64,000 nucleotides of DNA from Ceratotherium simum simum (GCF_000283155.1 NW_004454224.1:10394219-10458218); one strand, 5' to 3'. Positions 1-14,169 are shown, counted from the first letter of the stretch. Notes: generated by a model from the letters alone, not told the origin. Translations and numbers: made by a program.

Positions 1-1330
1 GGCACATGTGTGTGGTGATGGGTTGTAATTAGTATTTGGGTGGTGAACATGATGTAATCTATGCAGAAATAGAAGTATAATGATGTATGCCTGAAATTTA
101 TACAATGTTATAAACCAATGTTACTGCAATAAAAAATTAAAAAATAAATAAATAAAAAACATTTTTGAGATAGGGAAATTTGAACACAGATGTGTATTAG
201 ATGATATCGAGGAATTCTTAATTTTGTTGGGTATGATATTGGCATGTGGTTATGTTAAAAAAATCTTTATCTGTTAGAGATACATATAATATACATATAC
301 ATGTATTACACATATTATATATATATGTATGTTATAATGTATATAAATTGAAGGATGTGATGAGATCTGGGATTTGCTTTAAGTTACTCCAACATGAAAT
401 AATAAATAAAAGAAAAAATAAAAATATGGGGAGTGGGGACGTATGAGGCAGGACTAGCAAGATGCTGCTAGTTATTGAAGCCGGGTGATCAGTACAAGCG
501 CCTTCATTATTCCCTTCCATCTACTTTTGTGTATGTTTGAAATTTTTCATTGTAAAACTTTGTTTAAAAAGAAAAAGCAAAAATATGTTGGCTTAGCAAC
601 AGAAAAATGTACATATGTTCAGCTAAAGACATGAACAAGAATGTTCAGAGCAGCACTATTTATAACCGTCCCAAACTGGAAACAACCCAAATGTCCATCG
701 ACAGGAGAATGGAAAAATAAATGGCGGATATTCGTATAATGAAATGAACAAGAAGGATGAATCTTGCAGACATGATATAGAGGTAAAGAAGCCAGATATA
801 AAATCGTGCACACTGCTTCCATTTAATACAAAAACAGATAAAATTAATTTGTGCCCTTGTTTCTGGAGGTAGAGACTTGAAAAGGAACAAGAAGAGGCTT
901 CAGGGGGACTGGGCCTGTTTTATTTCTTGATTTGGGTGCTGGATACATGAGTGTCTGCTCACTTTGTGCAAATACATTGAGCTGTATACTTATTATTTGT
1001 GCATTTTCTTGTATGAATACTCTTCAATAAAAAGTTTACTTAAAGATATGTAGGCTTGGGAAAGAGGAAGGATATATTATCATAGATCCAGAAGAAATCA
1101 AAGTAATCACAAGAGAATGTTTTGAGAAAAAGTATGACAGCCAATTGGAAAATTCACAGGAAATGGATAATTTCCTAGAATACTGTAAAATACCAAGACT
1201 GACCTTGGAAAAATTAGAATTCATGAATAGATCAATTACCAAATAAGAGATTGAAAAGGTAACTAAAGATAGTGAAAGCAAAAACTATAAGGCCCCTCGT
1301 TATGAAAAAGCAACGTGAAATCAGAAATGT
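1..1330 (+). repeat. Mosaic of L1 LINE fragments
   Basis: Several L1 pieces lie end to end. Bases 1-160 resemble an L1 3' end, finishing in AATAAA and an A-rich tail. Bases about 360-575 are another 3' UTR tail. Bases about 620-1040 carry the L1 3' region wording typical of mammalian L1 (isolated animals-of-sequence such as 'caacccaaatgtccatc'). Bases 1075-1300 resemble an ORF2 fragment. Every reading frame is broken. An AT-rich stretch at 285-350 has alternating TA and CA dinucleotides. Subfamilies were not assigned. Confidence 0.6.
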
Positions 1331-1624
1331 TGGCTTCCTTTTTAAGGTCATAAATTACCTTACTAGTTAAGTTTGTTAGGCTAAAGTAAATTCCTATCAC
1401 AGGCTGTATTATTTTATAAGCTGATTCTTACATTCCAAGAAGTTTGTCTTTCTCTCATATAAAATAAATATTGAGTTCATGCTAACATACATCAAGCATT
1501 GTTTTAGATAATTACATAAGCAACAAAAACGTGTAGTGTGAGAATTAAGGAAAGTCCGTAAACTCTCCCTGTGGTTATTCACTTGAGGTGTAAAGAACTA
1601 GTAAAAAGCTCACCACTGTTGCTG

Positions 1625-1872
1625 TCTCTTATCTTTTTTTGTGAGGAAGATCAGTCCTGAGCTAACATCCGATGCCAGTCCTCCCCTTTTTTGCTGAGGA
1701 AGACTGGCCCTGGGGTAACATCTGTGCCCATCCTCCTCTACTTTATATGGGACGCCGCCACAGCATGGCTTGACAAGCGGTGCGTCGGTGCGCGCCTGGG
1801 ATCTGAACCTGCGAATCCCGGGCCGCCGCAGCGGAGCGCACACACTTAACCACTGAGCTACTGGGCAGCCCC
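1625..1872 (-). mobile_element. ERE-type tRNA-derived SINE
   Basis: On the minus strand this reads as the equine repetitive element: a tRNA-like head with A-box-like and B-box-like motifs near 1800-1870, then the body with the repeated phrase about 'gttagctcaggactgatc'. It belongs to the variant with the AAAGTGGAGGA-type middle, here degenerate. It marks the genome as perissodactyl. Target-site duplications are not clear. Confidence 0.85.
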
Positions 1873-1879
1873 TGCTGGC

Positions 1880-2600
1880 TCCTTTCTCTCTTCTCTAAGG
1901 GTCTGTCATTTCCCAGGCCTGTAACTTGCTGTCTTCCAGCTACAGTTGCTTCTAATAAAGAGCTACTGTTAGTTTTCCACATCTAAACACAATGTAAACC
2001 TTTGTGGTGGTTATTCTTTGAACCATCAAAAAAGGCACCAGATCTCAATGGTTCTATCTTACCTTTAAATAGCAGATCATTCAAATGCTATTTAAACTAT
2101 TCCAGACCAGAGGAAAAGATGGAATCCCTCTAACATACGTTATGATGTTAATCAAATGTTAATAGCCAAGTCTGATAAAGATACTACAAAAAGTAATCTT
2201 GCTTATAAATATAAATGCAAGATTTCTAAATAAAACACCATATAGAAAGAATAACACACCATGAGGTTTATTCCAGAAATATAAGGATGATTCTCCATGG
2301 GGAATCTATTGACATAATTTATAATATACACAATTAAATAAAAAAACCCACACAATTATATCCATTCTATTTGCTAAAAATACATCATCCATTTCAAATA
2401 AAAGCTCTAGGTAAACTAGTGGCCATGGTGGTGAAGGCGCTAATATTGATTGAATTTCCAGAGGAAACGGTGATGGGGGTCGATGCCGACGTCCTGGGCA
2501 AGACGCCTCCAGGAGCAGCTCTTTCCCAACTGTGGCCACTGGCAGCTTCAGTTTGGTGTTTCTCCAGGCTGAGTAACCTCAGGACTGTTTCTTGACCTTC
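1880..2600. other. Gene-free stretch with an L1 ORF2 relic
   Basis: Bases about 2150-2410 are AT-rich and resemble a decayed L1 ORF2 segment, with the 'ggtttattccagaaatat' type wording found in other L1 copies. Bases 2420-2600 are GC-richer and look unique. No exon-like open frame or known gene was recognised. Confidence 0.35.
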
Positions 2601-2605
2601 CTGAG

Positions 2606-3115
2606 ATTCCGTGAGTGTATCAGTCAGGGTTCTCCAGAGAAACAGAACCAATAGGATATATACGAGGAGATTTATTACAGGAATTGGCTCACCTGACTAC
2701 GAAGGCTGAGAATTCCCATAATCTGCCATCTGCAAGCTGGAGAACCAGGAAAGTCGGTGGTGTAATTCAGTCTCAAAGGCCTGAGAACGAGGGGAGCTGA
2801 TGGTGTAAGTCTCAGTTTGAATCCGAAGCCCCAAGGAGCAACGATGTCCGAGGGCAAGAGAAGATAGTATGTCCCAGCACAAACAGAACAAATTTGCCCT
2901 TCCTCCATTTTTTTTTTCCTTTTAGGCCCTCAACGGATTGGATGTTGCCCACCTGCATTGGCGAGGGGGGCTCCTTTACTCAGTCTACTACCGATCCAAA
3001 TGCTAACCTCTTCCAGCAACACCTTCACAGACACACCAAGAAATGATGTTTCACCAGCTATCTGGGCATCCATGCCTCAGCCCAGTCAAGTTGACATATA
3101 AAATTAACCATCACG
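2606..3115 (+). repeat. LTR-like interspersed repeat
   Basis: This block starts with TGTATCAGTCAGGGTTCTCC and ends near TTAACCATCACGA, so it has TG at the left and roughly CA at the right, like a solitary LTR. The wording is common across mammalian genomes. I think of the ERVL/MLT2 group but cannot confirm the family. It contains no coding potential. Confidence 0.5.
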
Positions 3116-3119
3116 ATGA

Positions 3120-4690
3120 GTCACCTAAAATGTTCTAGAAAATTCCTTTTTGCTTAAACAAAAACACAGTAGTTTCTATTCTATACAAGTAATACTTTCT
3201 ATTTGTCTCACTTTCTATTGTTTTTCTCCTTCCTTGCTTTCTTTTTGAATGATTGTTTTTAATATCTTTTCTTTCTAACTGGCTTGGAAGTTATACAGTC
3301 TATTTCTACTCTTTTGTAGATTACCCCGAACATTTCACATGTGTATTAACAGAGTCTAAACTTAGTCAAGAGATCTCTCTCCCTTCAGACAAAGCCTTTA
3401 GAACCCTTTAATTTTCACGGCTCCCTCTCTTTTTTTCTGTGTTTTTGTTCTCCAGTACTTTATCTTGACCTTTAAGAACCACCCCCAAATTAGACAGCAT
3501 CACCATTAACGAATTTGCTCCTTGTTCCTTCTTGCCTCTCAGCCCTCTCCTCTGGAGTCATTTTCATTCTTTCTGAAGTTCATCTTCTGGAAGTTTGTTC
3601 TGTCTGTTAGTGATAAACTCTTACATTCTGTTGGTCTGAATGTCTTCACTGGTACAGGATGGGGATGGCTGTCCTCGCTCATGGGGCTGTGGTGAGAATC
3701 AAAGTCGCTCCCCCGTGGGCATTTCTCTGAGGCCCTAACACCCTGGGAAGATGGAGTTGGCCTCACTCAGGCGCTCCACTCCGCCAGGCTGGGTCCTGGC
3801 CCTTCCTGAAACACCCATTTCCCCCTCCCCAACTCTTGACACAACAGATCCTGCCATCTCAGGCGATTCTCGTCAAAATCCCCTAGCCTGGCATTCCAGG
3901 CCCGGTACCTTCCAGACTTAACATGCCCCTGCCCAACGCAGACACACCACGTTACCTGCCCATCCTCAGACCCCTGGCCTTTCCCTCTTCTGTGCACCTG
4001 CTCCAGGCGACACTGAGAGAAGCAAAATTGCCCTCTGTGCCAATATATGCTCCACCTTGGGGGGTGGGGAGGAGACAGACAGGAGGGGTCCCAAAAGTGT
4101 CTGATTTGTCAGCCCTGGGCAGAAAGAAAGGGGGAAGCGAGAAAGGGGAGGACCTCTGTGACGAGGCCCACTCTCACAAAGCCCTGTGTGGCCACGGATG
4201 ATAAATAGGATTGGTAAGACAGATCTTGATTGGCAAAATGCTGAATTATGGGAGACATAAGGTGACTGGGGACCCATGTGAAAGAGGAAGACACTTGGCT
4301 TCAGAGACGAGGCCAATGAAGGGAGGCAAGGCAGATAGATGAGTCTGTGAGTTTCAGCATTTTCTAGAAGGGGAACAATTGAAATAGCGGGGTGGGGAGG
4401 ACCCCAGGGAGAAGACCCCTCTAGAGACTGGAGTTCTGCGGTCTCACCCCGTCTGCCCACCCACCAAGGTCCCACGGCCTCTTGAATCCCCCACCATTTT
4501 CTGAAGGGGGCTTCTGGAGGGGAAGGCACAGCCACGGATCCTACTGTACGGCTCCCCCGCGCCCTGATTTGGGGCCTTTAAAACTGCAAGATGACTGGGG
4601 CAGCTCCCCGCCTCTCTCCAGGGGCTGTCGGCACACACTCCAGTCTGTCTGCTGGAGGGGAGGGGACTGATACCGCCCGGTAGGCGAATT
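3120..4690. other. Gene-free stretch, nothing recognised
   Basis: The left part is T-rich and the right part (3700-4690) GC-richer. Open frames of up to about 190 codons occur, but none has a conserved domain, and both strands are open at once as expected of GC-rich noncoding DNA. I see no repeat family I can name and no splice-consistent gene. Confidence 0.4.
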
Positions 4691-4899
4691 CCGCTCTGTG
4701 GAACCTGTGTTTCTAGCGGAGACCAGTCACAAGTGCTGTCAGGGCACTTGGACCCTCGTGTTGGACTGAGACCACTGTCACATTATCGGAGTGTATAGTT
4801 GGGATGGACGGTTACCGTGCCGCAGCCCAGGGACACCTGCTGGTTGGATGTTTTTATTGTGACCCCTGCTGGTAGCTTCTATAAATGCTGAAGGAATAG

Positions 4900-5830
4900 A
4901 GCCAGGAACTGATTACACCTCCTCACTTGGGCCACGGTCATGCGGATGGAACCGCACTGCCTACCACAAGGAGGAAGCGAGGACTCTTCTCATACAAGAA
5001 TGGATGAGAGCAGAGTGATACCCAGTACCAGCCCCATGTTTAACAGGCTGGACTGGTCAGTAACAAAGGTTTCTGGTACTTGGCGGCTCACTGTGAACCA
5101 GCAAGGGTTACATAACGCAGTGAATATTTTAGCATCTTCAGACTCTATTATAACAATAACTGAGAAGATTGCTGCCACTTCTGGCAACGGGTAGACAGCC
5201 TTGGACGTTGCTAATGCTTTATTCCTCTGTGTCACCAGGCAAGACACGCAATGTGCCTTTACACCTTCCACAGGGACTTTGGATTCGCTTGCAATATGTC
5301 ATCAATGGACCAGACTTGAGCACAACACAAGCCACTTGTGGGGTGTCCTGACTTTCCATTACATCGACGCTGTTCTGACAGTGGATCCTGAGGAGACCGT
5401 CCACACCACCTTGCACGCTCCTCAGATACAGGTAAACAGAGATGGTTGGACCTTGAATGAAGACAAGATCCAGGGTCCTGCAAGGCAAGTAACTTCCTTA
5501 GAGGACATCTGGGCAACTACTAAGGATAAATTGCTGGCCTATGCTTCTAACTACAAAGAAAGAGGCCCTACACCAATTTGGCTTCTTTGTACAAGAAGGC
5601 AGCCTACTCCACTCCAGATACTCCACTCCGATACTCCAGAACACTCTGTATTCCTTCTACATTTATGGAAGCTACCAGCAGGGGTCACAATAAGCAGGCT
5701 TGAGTTTAGGAATTGTACTAAGGCCTTTGTACTGGACCACCAGACAAGAAACCAAGTCTGAACAGGCCCCTTCCAGGCAATAGGACGCCTTGGAAGATCG
5801 GGAAGCTGTAGACCAAGGCCTGCCACTGAG
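4900..5830 (+). mobile_element. Endogenous retrovirus pol relic (class I-like)
   Basis: Conceptual translation across 5050-5560 shows a degraded reverse transcriptase: fingers/palm wording, a YID catalytic-box remnant near 5365 in which the second aspartate is lost, and sequence continuing toward the connection domain. There are in-frame stops (for example after position 5190) and at least one frame change. Gag, env and flanking LTRs were not identified. The domain style is gammaretrovirus-like (ERV1), related to the antisense relic at 42.8-44.6 kb. It is long dead. Confidence 0.6.
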
Positions 5831-6239
5831 CCTCGTCTCCTTCAGAGCCATGGAATTGATCTTAGCTTTGCAAATTATATTCTACCAGTACGCACTGGCT
5901 CCAGGGCATTTGCATTTATGGCCTTCCTCCTGCTGCTGAGAAGTGCATGCTCTGTAGAATCCCACACGTATTCCCTCAGCACGTAACAGATTCGTGCTGG
6001 CCAGATTTCAACAGCCAGCACCTGCCAGTCTTTCCCTGAGGACATCCTGGTCCCTGAAGCCTGGTCACCCCCGCATGGGTGGGCCGGTAGCTAACGCCTC
6101 CAGAAGCAGCCCTCCAACAATGGCTGGTGGGAGCTGATGGGAAAATACCCAGCTGCCTTGCCCCACAGCGGGCTATCGCTGAGGTGTGTCAGACACTGGC
6201 TCCCAGAGTTCTCCATAGGAGAAATTTCCAGTATAGTCA

Positions 6240-7450
6240 CCTGTAGTTTAACCCTGCTAGAGAACTCAACCTGAGCTGAAATAAAGAACACCATAGATGG
6301 GATATACAACAGAAAGCATACAGTTTAGGAATGAAACAGTGAATTAGAAGACCAGATTGACAAAACCTTCTAAGAGGAAGGACTGAAGAAATAAAAAATG
6401 TAAAAGAAAAGCTAAGAGATATGGAAGATAGAAGTAAAGGTGATAACATCTGAATAATGAGAATTCTAGAGAGAAATATAAACATGAAGGGAGAAAATAT
6501 TTGAAGAAATAATGAAGACAAATTTCCTGGAATAATACAAATATGAAGCACTTTGGATCAAAAAAGCCCAAAGAGCGCCAAAAGGGGGGGGGGGCGGAAG
6601 GAATTACTCACAGCTACATACATCATCTAGAACTTTAAGAATATCAGAGATAACGCTTACAGAGAGAAAAAACATACCACATACAAAGGAAAGAGAATCA
6701 GACTGATTCAGATTTTTCAATAGCAACACTAGATGTAAGGAGACAATGAAGTAGTATTTTCAAAGTATTGAAGGAAAAGAATTTAAAATCTAGAACTTTA
6801 CATCCACCGAAACTGTCATTCAAATATGACAGATGGGTCCCAATATACCAATTATTACAATGAGTTAAATGGACTAAATGTATCAGTTAAAAGAAAATTA
6901 GTGATTCAATTTTTAAGAATCCAGATACACATAGAGACATCTAAAGCATGGCGACATGCACAAATTGAGAGTAAAAGGATGGAAGAAGACTTAGTGGGCA
7001 AAAATACTAACCAGAAGAAATCTGGGGCAACTATACTAACACCAGATGAAAGAAACTAAGATTAAAAGCATCTGTAGGGATGGAAAGTTATTCCCTAGTG
7101 AAGGGTTCAATTCACAAAAAGGGACAGCAATTTTAAACATGTTGTACTTAACAACATAAACTCAAAATATATTAAGCAAAAATTGACAGACTACAGGAAG
7201 AAATCATTCAATCCTCCTGAGGGATCCACTGCTGGTGAATGTCAGTCGGGGCAGACACTTTGGAAAACATCTGGCATCATTGCCTAAAGTTGTGACAAAG
7301 CAATTCCACGCCTACAAACTGTCCCAAGAGAAAGTCTCCCACATGTACAAAGACACACGTACAAGAATGTTTACAACAGCAAAAATATGGGAAGAACCCA
7401 AAGGCCATCAGCAGGAGAGTAAATGGGTAAATTGTCCCACAAGGAAATAC
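6240..7450 (+). repeat. Decayed L1 LINE fragments
   Basis: Bases about 6280-6560 are A-rich with wording typical of the L1 ORF1 region. Bases 6620-7060 and 7200-7440 continue with other L1 segments, including the 3' part of ORF2. A G run interrupts at about 6584-6594. No intact frame survives. Confidence 0.5.
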
Positions 7451-7899
7451 TGACAATCAAAACAAATGAACCACAGCAACAAAGAGCAATAAGGGGAATC
7501 ACAGTAATGTAATGAAAGAAGTTAATTAAGTGAATAATTAAATAATAACAAATTATTAAATGAAAGAAGTCCGCCCCAAAATACGACATTCAGCATATGC
7601 TTTTCATAAGGTTAAAAATAACTTTTAAATATAAGAAAACCATATAAAAAGAAACCAAAGGCACATGGAATTTGAGATGGTTACCTTGGGTGGGAGAACA
7701 GAATGGGATGGGTGGGGGCCGGGTGTGCGGGGTGGGGGGCGCATATGGTCGTTTGGGTTATTGTCAAGTCCTAGCTTTTGTTTAGTAGTGGTGGGTTTGA
7801 AGGTGCTTACATTATTAAAAATAACCAATTAATTATTAAAATACAATTTATTGACCAAAAAATGAATCATAATGAAAATCAGAAAACATTCAAAATTAA

Positions 7900-8890
7900 A
7901 CTATAATTAAAATACTAGATACTTCACACCTATCAGGATGGCTACTATCAAAAAAAAGGACAAAATACAGGGGCCAGTCCGGTGGTGCAGCAGTTAAGTT
8001 TGTGCGCTCCGCTTTGGCAGCCCAGGGTTCACCAGTTCAGATCCTGGGCGAGGACCTACGCACTGCTCATCAAGCCATGCTGAGGTGGCATCCCACAAAG
8101 AAGAGCTACAATTCTACAACCATGACACACAACTATGTACTGGGGCTTTGGGGAGAAAAAAAGAAGATTGGCAACAGATGGTAGCGCAGGGCGGATCTTC
8201 CTCAAAAAAAAAAAAAAGAAATCTCTTAAAAAAACACAAAAAATAATGTGTTGTCGAGGGTGTGGAGAAATTGGAACCCTTATGCAGTATTGGTGGGAAT
8301 GTAAAATGGTGCAGCCATAGTGGAAAACAGTATGGTGGTGGTTTCTTAAAAAATTAAAAATAGAATGACTGTATAATCCAGCAATTCCACTTCTGGGTAT
8401 ATCTCCAAAAGAACTGAAAGCAAGGTGTCAAAGAGGTATTTGCACACCCTGTTCATAGCAGCATTATTCACAACAGTTAAAAGGTGGAAGGAATCCAAGT
8501 GTCCATCAACGGATGAATGGATAAGCAAAATGTGGTCTATAGGTACAATGCAATATTATTCAGCCTTAAGAAGGAAGGGCATTCTGACACGTGCTACAAC
8601 GTGGGAGAACCTTGAGGGCATTATGCAAAGTGAAATAAGCCAGACACAAAGACAAATATTGTATGATCCCACTTACTTGAGGCATCTAGTCAAACTCTAG
8701 AAACAAAACGTAGACTGGTGGGTGGTTGTCAGGGCCTGGGGAAGGGTTGCAAAGGGGGACTTGTTAATGGGTATGAAAACGTTTGGAGATTGGCTGTATG
8801 ACAATGTGAATGTACTTAACACTACTGAACTGTACACTTAAAAATGGTTAAGATGGTAAATTTTATCAGTATTTTAATAAAAAAAAAAAC
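7900..8890 (+). repeat. L1 3' end, split by a SINE
   Basis: The L1 starts near 7900 with the 'ggatggctactatcaaaa' wording and resumes at about 8225 after an ERE insertion. It then runs through the end of ORF2 and the 3' UTR to an AATAAA and A-tract near 8875-8890. Multiple stops are present. The same L1 type recurs at 41.77-42.36 kb. Confidence 0.75.
7970..8219 (+). mobile_element. ERE-type SINE inserted in L1
   Basis: The tRNA-like head (GGGGCCAGTCCGGTGGTGCA) is followed by a body with 'actggggctttggggag' and 'ggcggatcttcctc', then an A-tract. It interrupts the L1 described at 7900-8890, so it is the younger of the two. The divergent head suggests an older ERE subfamily than the copies at 20.7 or 42.4 kb. 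Confidence 0.85.
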
Positions 8891-9399
8891 ACCCCAAAAC
8901 TAGATACAAAAACATATAGAGCTGCATCAAGGGAAATTTTAGCCTTAAGAGGTAAGACTGTCCCACAAATTACCTAATTACAAAGGGAAAATGGTACCCT
9001 TATAAGGAAATGATTTAGAAGCCATCCCTTTAGCCAGGCAATCAAAATTAGCCTCGCCGATATTTGGACACCCCACATCACGTGACTCCTGAGCAACAAG
9101 CAATAGACGCACGTCAGCTCTACCCCTGGTGACGCAGAACAGCACGTCAGCTCTAGGCTATTTTTGCTAAAATTGTTTAACCCAAATCTAAGTCTGCAAA
9201 AACATTCACACAAATCCAAATGCGTGATGTAAGATCTGAACTTCACTAGCCTGAACTTGTCAAAAAGGTCCATTTAAGGAAAAACAAAACAAAACCATTA
9301 AGGCGTTTCTTCTAAATCAAAAGAAGTTAAAGAGATTTAACAACTAAAGGTAAAATCTATGTGTTGTGTATATAAAAACATAGAATGTGGCAAAAAATG

Positions 9400-12300
9400 T
9401 TATAAATTGGTGATCCTGTTGAAGGGTATACAGGTACTTATTTTACAATTCTTTCACTTTTTCTTCAGGTTTGAAAATTCCCTAAATAGTTTGGGGTGGG
9501 GGAGGAAGTAACGCTGAAGATTCGAGTTAAGCACACAACCACAGGGGTCAGGAAAAGAACCACAGCGTAAACCCAAGGGAGTATACGTAAAGGGGAACAT
9601 GGTAAGAGCAGAAATTAAGACGGAAGAAAGCAATACTGAAGAACGACGACAAAAAGCTGGTGCTTTGAAGAGACTAATAAATGAACTTCTGCCAAGACTG
9701 ACAGGATAAAAAAAGAAAGCGCAAATAATATTAGATATAAAAAAGGGGACATAACTTTGGACACAAAGTTATAAACATAAGGCAATTCTACAAACAATTT
9801 TGTGCCAATAAATTTGAAACCACAGATAAAATGAGAATACATGAAAATATTTTTCCTTGAAAATATAACTGACTCAAGAACAAAAATGTGAGCAATCTAT
9901 TATCAATAAAAATATAGTTAAAAATCTACCCACCCACCCCAAAAATGCCAGGCATGGTTGGTTTTATAGTTAAGTTTTACCGAAAATTTTAGAAACACAA
10001 AATTCCAACCGTATACAAACACTTGTAATGGAAATACAAGGAAAGAATGCTCTCCAACCCATTTTATGAGGTTGGCATAATCTTGATATAACAACCACAC
10101 AAGGGAAAGCTTAAACCATCTTATGAGCCTGGATGCCAAAATACCCCCAAATATCAGAAAACCAAATCCAGCAATATATTCAAAAATACATCATGACTTT
10201 TTTATTCCAGGAATGCAAAGACGTCTTAATGTGAGAAATTGTCAAGATATCTCACCACATTTACAGATTAAAGGAGAAAAACCACGTGGCTAGCTCAGAT
10301 TGCCGTGTGCACGCCTCGCACACATATACAGGTGGCTGGATGCAGTGAGCTGCATGGGGAAGCTCTAGGGAAAATGGCCTGGCTGTAAAGGTTGGCCCTA
10401 AAGTGACAGAGGCTCAGAGTCTGAAGGGCCACAAGTCTCACTCACACAGACTGGCTGTGGCTCTTAAAACACTCAGCTCATTCTGGGAGATCTATTCATC
10501 CGTGGTTGGAATCCACCACTCAGTTGGGAGAACAGACGTGGAATTCAGCTTCAGAGAAGGACAAAGGGGAGTAGTATGCAGAATACTAGAACTCTATGTC
10601 CATCAAGATTCTTAGCTACAACCCACAGGAGCTAAATAGCTGATAAGAGATGCAGAAGTGGAGATTAAAAGGTTTGGGGGGGGGGTCACGGAAGACGTTA
10701 TTAGGCAAATCACAGACTTACTGAGGGCTGGACAAAAACAAAAGGCCAAGCTTACAGATACAAAGCCAAAAAAATCACAGATACACATGATAAAATGGGG
10801 AACAGCCAAAGGAGTATTTAGAGGAAAATTTATAGCCCTAAATATGTTAAAAAACAAGACTGAAATTAAGTTAAGCATACAATTCAAGAAGCTAGAAATG
10901 AGCAAATAAACCCAAAGAAACAGAAGGAAAAGGCTAATAAAGTCAACAGACATCTTGCAAAGCTAGTCAAAGAAAATAAAATACACAGAACACAGGACAA
11001 ACGTTTGTTGGGTTTATCTGCTCTCACTTCTTGCCCCCTTATTCCATTCTGTGGGAAATGCATGTCACATGGATCAGATGTGGCTCACCTTGCCTCCCCC
11101 CAATCTTCTATCCCCCCTACTCAGCCCTGGCCACAGTGATTGCTCAGGAAAGAGCAAGTGACCTGAGCAAGACCAATCAGTCTTCCCAGAAATACAACAA
11201 TGCTGAAGAGGGAACTCTTTGTAAGGACTGAGTATAAACTGGAGCTTCCTGCAAAAAACACCTGTAGGGAGAAAGGGATTGATCAACCAAGAGGAGCAGA
11301 GACGATCTGAGAAACAAATGAGAGAGCCCTAATGAAATCATGCTGGCCCTGCATCAGCTCTGCCCAAAGCTGTACTCTTAGACCTCAGGCCAGTGAGCTC
11401 TTGTTTGCATCTGCTAGTTCAAGTTAGATTTTGTCACTTATAAGAAGTCCCAAATGAGAGAAATACTATGTATGACTTTTTGCCCAGAAAAGCATAAATA
11501 TACATGAAATACATGCTCCTAAAAAAGTATAAATTACCAAAATTGACTTGAGGATAGAAAACCTGATAAAATGTCACAGAGGAAATTAAAAGGCAGTCAA
11601 AGATCTACCCCTAAAAAAGGCATCAAACAGAGATGTTTTTATAAATTCTACCAAACTTTGAAGAAACACATTTCTTTCCTAGAAATTATTCAAGCCCAAA
11701 GAAAAAGATTAAATGTCTCCAAACCCATTCTACAAAACTAGCATAATGGTATTATCAAAATGGGACAGGGAGATCATTAAAATAAAAAGTGAGGTTGGCC
11801 CAAATATAGATAACAAAAATCCTAAATAATATACTATAAAACTAAGCAGTGTTTACATCAGAATGCAAGGATGGTTCAACATTTGGAAACCTATTAATGT
11901 AAATCAGTACAAGAATAAAATCTTCTGATTATCTCAATAGATGTTGAAATTCATCAGTGTTGATTAAAGGAAAAAAATCCTCAGTAAGCTAGGAACAGAA
12001 GGAAACATCTTCAGCCTAGTGAAGGTTATCTACCAGAAACCTAAAGCAAGAATCACATTTTGTGATGACACATGAGAACCACTCCCACTAAGACAGGAAC
12101 AAATGAGGGTGCCATTCAACAGTGTACTGGAGGTTCTGGCCTCTAATTCACAAGAAAAAGAAATGAGTGTAAAGGATACGATAAAACTGCCACTAGTCGG
12201 ATATGATTTGACTCTCTACCTAGAAAGCCAAGAGAACTGAATTATTAGAACTAATGAGAATTCACCTACATCAACTAGGTGAGCACACAGAGATAGCTGT

Positions 12301-12990
12301 CCTATGTGCCAGTGATGGTTAGAAATGTAATTTCAAAAGATCCCATTCATAACAACAAAGAACTCTAAAACTGCTAGGACTAAAACCGAACTAGAAATGT
12401 AAAAGACCCATATGAAGACAACACCTGACAAAAGAACGTACATACCTCATCTCCGGGTAGGAAGATTCACAACTGAAATACCACTTCTCCCCAAATCAAA
12501 CTATGAGATTTAAAGCCATACCAATGAACATCTCAATAGGACTTCTAAATCAAAATTGACAAGTTCGTTCTAAAGTTCTTACGTAAGAGAAAATGAGAAA
12601 CTTTCAAGAAACAGAGGGGCAGGGGTGAGGGTGCTATGAGATAGCAATCACGGTACAATATATAGTATGTGTACATTAGACCAACGGGACAGATTAGAAA
12701 TTGCAAAAACAGATTTTAATACCTGCAGGAGTTTAGTTTATTTTAAAAAGGTATTTAAAATCAGTGAGGAAAGAATGACCCATTCAATAAATGATACAGG
12801 GACAAGCGGCTAGCCCTTTAGGAAAAAAAGCTATCTCCCATAAAAAATAAACTTCAGAACAGTTAAAGATAGATACGTGTATATACTCTTCAACTCATCT
12901 GAAGTTTAGTTTTTGTGTATATATATACACACATATACATTTTCATGTGTATAGATACACATGTACCTATACACGTGTATATATTTAAAG
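9400..12990 (+). repeat. Long run of decayed L1 ORF2 pieces
   Basis: Segments at about 9600-10280, 10650-10980 and 11450-12780 read as L1 ORF2-like sequence on the plus strand, full of stops and small deletions. Bases 11020-11400 are different, resembling another old repeat of LTR or L2 type. An alternating TA/CA microsatellite lies at about 12915-12985. No host gene was seen. Confidence 0.5.
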
Positions 12991-12999
12991 CTATACTAA

Positions 13000-14152
13000 A
13001 CAAACATAAGAGAAAGTGACTGAGGAGCAGATAAACCAAGTGGTAGCTGGAGAGGATGTGGGATCAGTGACAGGTTTTCCTGGTTGTTTTTTAGATGGGA
13101 GACTACAGCACATTTGATGCTCACACATGCAGTAGAAAGGATGACAAAAATACAAAACCCACAAAAAGCCCTTAAGAAAGAGGAGAGACAGGCTCCAAAG
13201 CACAAGAGGAAAGGCTGAAGTCCCAGTGGATTACAATGGGAAGTAAAAAGGAAGATCCATGAGCACATCTGCGATGTTGGTAATAGGGAGGTGAGAGTTC
13301 CCTCCAATGGCTACTATTTCTCAATGAAGTAAGAACTGTGGTTGGTAACTAGCAGAGGAAGGGAGAATTGACAGATATGACACAAGTTTTGAAATACCTG
13401 CTAGGCAGTGTTGACTGCTCATCTGAGGTTTGTAATTATGAATTTAAGGTAAAACGAGTAGGCCAGGTTGGCTGTTGTCTCTGGCAGTAACTTGGGTGCA
13501 GGCACAGAGGTGAATGACTGGGCTGGCCAGGGTTAGGGTTTTACCAGATGAATACAATGGAGGGAGACAAAAGAGTGGAGGGGGTGGACTGTGGAACTGA
13601 TGCTGCACAAGGAGGGAAGTGAAGACAGGAGCATAATGGTGAGAATGTGGCAGGACTGATTTGGAGGATGAAGATAATTCTTGCAGAGGCAGTAGTTAAG
13701 TACATAAGCAAGAAAGCCAGAAGGCAATGACTGTACAGCTATTTGAATTCAAAAGGTGCTGCAATTTCTAGCAAGGTCAGGGGTCCAGGGAGTGACTAGG
13801 CATGTAGGCAGCAGGCCTGGAAGAGAAGACAAGGGTGTTAGTGATGAGATATCAAGGAACTACGGGGCCATAGCACTGAACAGACCCTCCATGGGATGTA
13901 GAAAATAATGACATAAGCCGGGGTAGAAGACTCTAAGCCAGAAGGTAAACTCTTCAGCGACTGAGCAGTGAAGGTCAATACCAGCAATGAAGAGAGAGTA
14001 CATACCCAGAGGTAAAAGACTCAAAGGAAAAGCGAGATGATGTGGTTTGCGAGAGGGGTGAGGAGTGACGGTCTGAGTAGCCACAAGGAGGCCACCAACC
14101 AGGGGATGTACTTAGTAGCATAGAGGTGGGCACTCCTGCCGTCACAGGTGAC
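13000..14152. other. Gene-free stretch, old repeat-like
   Basis: This purine-rich DNA has no exon-like frame. Its wording suggests an old interspersed repeat, but I cannot name it. Nothing coding is supported. Confidence 0.35.
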
Positions 14153-14169
14153 TAGAAAGGCAGGGAAAG